From the NCBI RefSeq assembly GCF_023238445.1, contig NZ_CP096658.1:372001-436000 (forward strand): a stretch of 64,000 nt of DNA, in the 5' to 3' direction. The notes beneath the pieces were generated by a model. It searched no databases. It was not told the DNA's origin and was given only the letters and a program-made list of their open reading frames with translations. Source of the DNA: Halorussus gelatinilyticus. GTDB taxonomy: Archaea > Halobacteriota > Halobacteria > Halobacteriales > Haladaptataceae. Shown one piece after another: positions 61,327 through 64,000 of the stretch. A program made the translations under genes and the position numbers. Each line of letters opens with the position of its first letter. Position 1 is the stretch's first letter.

Positions 61327-61668
61327 GTGATACCCGACATCGGCGCGGTGTTCGGCGAGTACACGTATCTGGCGAGCGAGGTAGTCTTCGGTACCGTCGC
61401 GGTAGGACTCCTCTATCGAGTCGGTGCGCTGGTTCAAGCCGCCCGGACTATCGCGGCGCTGTATCCAATCGCCTATTTGTGGGACTGGTACACACTCCAT
61501 ATCGGCGTCTTCACCATCCAACTCCGGACCGGAATCGACCTGCTCGGAATACCAATCGAGGAACACATCTTCATGGTCGTCGTTCCGGCGTTCGTCCTCG
61601 GTCTCCACGAGACGCTTCGGGAGTGGGAGAGAGCGAAAGGGTCTCAGACCGCCGAAAACAGCCAGTAA
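61327..61668 (+). CDS. Half-size lycopene-cyclase-domain protein
   Basis: This 113-residue protein starts with GTG. It has about three membrane helices (TYLASEVVFGTVAVGLLYRV, TIAALYPIAYLWDWYTLHIG, EEHIFMVVVPAFVLGLHE). The segment GIPIEEHIFMVVVPAFVLGLHETL matches the 'P-x-E-E-x-x-F' signature of the CrtYcd/CarRP-type heterodimeric lycopene cyclase domain. Carotenoid cyclases of this type are about 100-120 residues per subunit. A partner subunit is not seen nearby, so it could act as a homodimer or be a paralogue of other function. Confidence 0.62.
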   Translation: MIPDIGAVFGEYTYLASEVVFGTVAVGLLYRVGALVQAARTIAALYPIAYLWDWYTLHIGVFTIQLRTGIDLLGIPIEEHIFMVVVPAFVLGLHETLREWERAKGSQTAENSQ

Positions 61669-61818
61669 GCGGCAGTTAACGCAGGACGGCAACGGGATGA
61701 AACAGCGGTGCAACTGTTCGTAAGCAACGATTGTCAGTAGGTAAATGGTGAATAACAAAGGCTAATCCGGGCGATGTGTTCAATCCATGCTGGGTTACGA
61801 GCAAGGGGTGGCATATTA

Positions 61819-62496
61819 ATGAGCACCATTGGTGACTCATCCGGAACCGGAAGTACCGAACCGGAGGAGACTCCGGACCAGCAGGACTCCGCTGTAGCGA
61901 CACAGCAAGTCTCTGACATCGTCGAATCCGAGAGCGAGGAGGAAGAGGAGGAATCCGAGCCCGAACTCTCCCGCGACCTCGTCTTCGACGTTCTGAAAAA
62001 CCGACGACGCCGATACGCACTCCATTATCTCAGACGTGCCGAGGGTTCGGTGCAGTTGTCCGAACTCGCCGAGCAGGTGGCCGCGTGGGAGAACGACATC
62101 GAAGTCGATGCGATTTCTGCGGCGGAACGCAAGCGCGTGTACACTGCCCTCTACCAGTCGCATCTCCCGAAGCTGGACGACGCGGGCATCGTCGATTACA
62201 ACCAGAACCGCGGTATCGTGGAACTCTCGGACGCCGCCGAGCAGCTCGACGTGTATCTGGACCTCGAATCCCAGCCCGACATCCCGTGGTGTAACTGGTA
62301 TCTCGGACTCGCAGTCGGGGGACTCGGACTGCTGACGGGCGCATGGCTCGGACTGCCGCCGTTCTCGCTGGTCGCCGACGTACTTCTCGCAACGGCGGTC
62401 GTCGCCGCCTACGGCGCAGTCGCCGTCACGCACACGTACTACGCCCGACACGCCAGCGGTGCCGGCGAGACGCCTCCCGAAGTACAGGAGTCCTGA
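61819..62496 (+). CDS. Winged-helix protein with C-terminal membrane anchor (DUF7344-like)
   Basis: This 225-residue protein has an acidic disordered N-terminus (residues 1-50, SESEEEEEESEPELS). A winged-helix-like domain follows (DVLKNRRRRYALHYLRRAEGSVQLSELAEQVAAWE, AAERKRVYTALYQSHLPKLDDAGIVDYNQNRGIVEL). Two membrane helices come last (LGLAVGGLGLLTGAWLGLPPF, ADVLLATAVVAAYGAVAVTHTYY). The RRRYALHYL motif is that of the DUF7344 haloarchaeal family. A membrane-tethered regulator is likely. The next gene starts 2 bases after its stop. Confidence 0.72.
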   Translation: MSTIGDSSGTGSTEPEETPDQQDSAVATQQVSDIVESESEEEEEESEPELSRDLVFDVLKNRRRRYALHYLRRAEGSVQLSELAEQVAAWENDIEVDAISAAERKRVYTALYQSHLPKLDDAGIVDYNQNRGIVELSDAAEQLDVYLDLESQPDIPWCNWYLGLAVGGLGLLTGAWLGLPPFSLVADVLLATAVVAAYGAVAVTHTYYARHASGAGETPPEVQES

Positions 62497-62498
62497 CC

Positions 62499-63062
62499 AT
62501 GGAGGAGGCGGCACGGTCCAGAGACGGAACGCTCGGACGCGACGACCCGAGGGGCGCGTTCGCCCCCGCCGGGTCTCAGACGCTCGTTCGGACGCCCACC
62601 GACGCCGACCCGCTCGCCGCCCTCCCGACACGCGCGACCGACACGCTGCTGGTGGTTTCGGCACGCGACCACCCGAAGCGACTCGAAGCGAAGCTCGAAC
62701 GCGCCGGTCACGACCCCGCGAACGCGGGCGTCGTGCCGGTCGTCCCCGCGGCCCGCGACTACGACGGCGACCTCTGGACGACAGACCCCGTGCGTCCGAA
62801 CGACTTGACTGGCATCGCCATGCGGTTCTCCGACGCAATTCGCCACGTCGAACCCGGAACGGGGTGGGTCGTCCTCGACGCACTCGGCGTCCTCCTGATG
62901 TACGCCGATTCGGACCGCGTCTGCCAGTTCTTCCAGACGATGACCAACCGCGTGCGGGCCCGGGAGGTCCGGGGCGTCTACGGCGCGAACCCCGACGCTA
63001 TCTCCGACGAGACCTTCGAGCGGCTCCGGTCGATGTGCGACCGCGAACACGACCTCGGATAG
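62499..63062 (+). CDS. Haloarchaeal RecA-like protein (DUF7504-like)
   Basis: This 187-residue acidic protein begins MEEAARSRDGTLGRDDPRG. It contains TLLVVSARDHPKRLEAKLERAGHDPANAGVVPVVPAARDYDG, then GIAMRFSDAIRHVEPGTGWVVLDALGVLLMYADSDRVCQFFQTM, similar to P-loop-like KaiC/RecA-fold proteins paired with DUF7344 proteins in haloarchaea. A Walker motif is not evident. It is probably co-expressed with the upstream gene, 2 bases apart. The function is unknown. Confidence 0.65.
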   Translation: MEEAARSRDGTLGRDDPRGAFAPAGSQTLVRTPTDADPLAALPTRATDTLLVVSARDHPKRLEAKLERAGHDPANAGVVPVVPAARDYDGDLWTTDPVRPNDLTGIAMRFSDAIRHVEPGTGWVVLDALGVLLMYADSDRVCQFFQTMTNRVRAREVRGVYGANPDAISDETFERLRSMCDREHDLG

Positions 63063-63479
63063 CGGTGGGGTTCCAGGCCCCGGCCTCAAACGGCGGCCTC
63101 AGGCCTCCAGAAGCGGTTTCAGGCGATCCCTGCGCGGGTTTCAGGGCGTCGTTTCCGGCGTGAAATGGTCACTCGTCGGCAGTGTCTATCGCTAGAGACT
63201 CGTTTCACGGGTAGACGAGTCCAGAAGCCACGGCTTCTGGACTCGTGAACGAAACGCAAATTTGGAGTGGGTTTGGGCAGATTTGGACCGGATAGAAGGC
63301 CGTGAAATAACCATATCACGCCCAAGATTGGCGATGAGGACATTCGAAACCTCCACGACAAGTTCAGTGACGACTATCTGGAAATGGAGAACTAATCCTC
63401 GAGATAGACAGGGTTAGCCGGTTAGATGCCACTATAGTAACCGTTAGAACTTTTTGCTCAGAGACTGTTGTAAGAGATA
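63063..63479. other. Intergenic region, 417 bases, next to an insertion sequence
   Basis: This region follows the RecA-like gene. It contains a perfect 14-bp hairpin (63216-63245). A lower-G+C stretch at 63240-63480 comes next. At 63307-63395 a 29-codon frame (NNHITPKIGDEDIRNLHDKF, then SDDYLEMEN and a stop) lacks a start and may be a gene remnant. The IS630-type element begins somewhere between about 63400 and 63480. Confidence 0.4.
63216..63245. other. Perfect 14-bp hairpin
   Basis: The arms CGAGTCCAGAAGCC (63216-63229) and GGCTTCTGGACTCG (63232-63245) are exact reverse complements with a 2-base loop (AC). It could be a transcription terminator for the regulator pair, a protein-binding palindrome, or a footprint of mobile DNA. 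The nearby GTTTC/GAAAC pair (63202 and 63252 region) extends the dyad imperfectly. Confidence 0.5.
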
Positions 63480-64000
63480 GTGAATCATCTCGACGAGATC
63501 TCCGTCGAGGAATTGCAAGACGCTCTCGACAACGTGGACGGAAAGAAGCCGACACAACGGCTCCTAGCAGCCATCGCGTACAAGAACGGTGTAACGCAGA
63601 CCGAGCTAGCCGAGTGGTACGACGTTCAGCGGCGGACCATCTACAGCTGGCTCAAGCGACTCGACACCAACGAGCCGCTTGAGCAAGCCGTTTCTGACGA
63701 TAAACGAACTGGGAGAAAGCGAAAACTCTCAGAATCACAGCAAGAAGAATTCGAAGAAACCGTTCACGACCCACCTGAAGAGGTCGGGATCGACGCGCCG
63801 GCGTGGACGCCGGCGCTCGTCCAGGAGTATCTCGAAGAAACGTACGGCGTCGAGTATTCAATCCCGAGCTGTCGGCGGTTGCTGAAAGAAGCGGGATTGA
63901 GTTATCAAAAACCGCGCCGTTCAGCCGCCGAATCCGACGAAGACGAGCAAGAAGCGTTCCATGACGAGCTCAAAAAAAGCGGCGGGAAATGGACGCCACC
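63400..64000 (+). mobile_element. Left part of an IS630-type insertion sequence
   Basis: The element includes the transposase start and about 80 bases of left-end DNA containing TATAGTAACCGTTAGAAC (around 63432-63450), where the terminal inverted repeat is expected. IS630 elements insert at TA dinucleotides. The exact boundary cannot be set without the right end, which lies outside the window. Confidence 0.5.
63480..64000 (+). CDS. IS630-family transposase, N-terminal part
   Basis: This gene starts at a GTG and runs off the window, so only 173 residues are visible. It has an N-terminal helix-turn-helix (TQTELAEWYDVQRRTIYSWLKRL, about residues 39-61), a basic linker (DKRTGRKRKLSESQQ) and a second HTH-like segment (APAWTPALVQEYLEETYGVEYSIPSCRRLLKEAGLSYQ). 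This is the usual IS630/Tc1 transposase start; the DDE catalytic domain lies beyond the edge. Its codon use is more AT-rich than its neighbours, as for mobile DNA. Confidence 0.85.
   Translation, partial: MNHLDEISVEELQDALDNVDGKKPTQRLLAAIAYKNGVTQTELAEWYDVQRRTIYSWLKRLDTNEPLEQAVSDDKRTGRKRKLSESQQEEFEETVHDPPEEVGIDAPAWTPALVQEYLEETYGVEYSIPSCRRLLKEAGLSYQKPRRSAAESDEDEQEAFHDELKKSGGKWTP

Overview
The window is chromosomal DNA of a haloarchaeon (class Halobacteria). The evidence is high G+C coding sequence, strongly acidic predicted proteins, many twin-arginine (Tat) signal peptides, and an archaeal-type informational gene set: aIF5A, ribosomal protein S8e, archaeal DnaG, RadB, a two-ring CDC48 ATPase and a cis-prenyltransferase pair. 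The genus cannot be fixed from the sequence alone. No rRNA, tRNA or CRISPR array was seen. Genes are dense, and both strands are used.

Layout. 0-8 kb: the N-terminus of a chemoreceptor, small membrane and secreted proteins, a PurD-like ATP-grasp ligase, DUF488 and Nif3-like proteins, a Tat-exported subtilase, and an aIF5A-agmatinase operon. 8-20 kb: an aminotransferase, a ZIP metal transporter with a DtxR-like operator upstream, an Hsp20-UbiB kinase pair, two MoeA-type molybdopterin genes (one fused to a substrate-binding domain), a HAD phosphatase, a pterin dehydratase, and hemA. 20-27 kb: a cold-shock protein, two facing cis-prenyltransferase genes whose conserved motifs are lost in complementary places, a DUF92 membrane protein, an acetyltransferase, and DnaG. 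26-33 kb: two paralogous glycosyltransferase-like genes of an unrecognised family bracket metabolic genes and a PQQ-type beta-propeller protein. 33-46 kb: a permease, a halocin-C8-like Tat-exported precursor behind an AT-rich promoter, an MFS carrier, S8e, RadB, a RuvC-fold protein, LarC, a PGF-CTERM surface protein, and CDC48.

46-52 kb is a cell-surface island: a DUF4097 lipoprotein, two paralogous sensor-domain membrane proteins, and a winged-helix regulator with two small membrane proteins. 52-60 kb is a complete phosphate module: pstS-pstC-pstA-pstB with overlapping start and stop codons, then two phoU genes, with a divergent AbrB-PhoU regulator on the other side of a palindromic promoter region. 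60-64 kb: a four-CBS protein with a ribosome-hibernation-like C-terminus, a half-size lycopene-cyclase-like protein, a regulator pair, and the start of an IS630-family transposase cut by the window edge.

The most notable observations are the complementary pair of cis-prenyltransferases, the eight-cysteine halocin-like precursor, the two paralogous glycosyltransferase-like proteins, the CBS-HPF protein, and several perfect hairpins and palindromes in intergenic DNA, especially around the phosphate operon.
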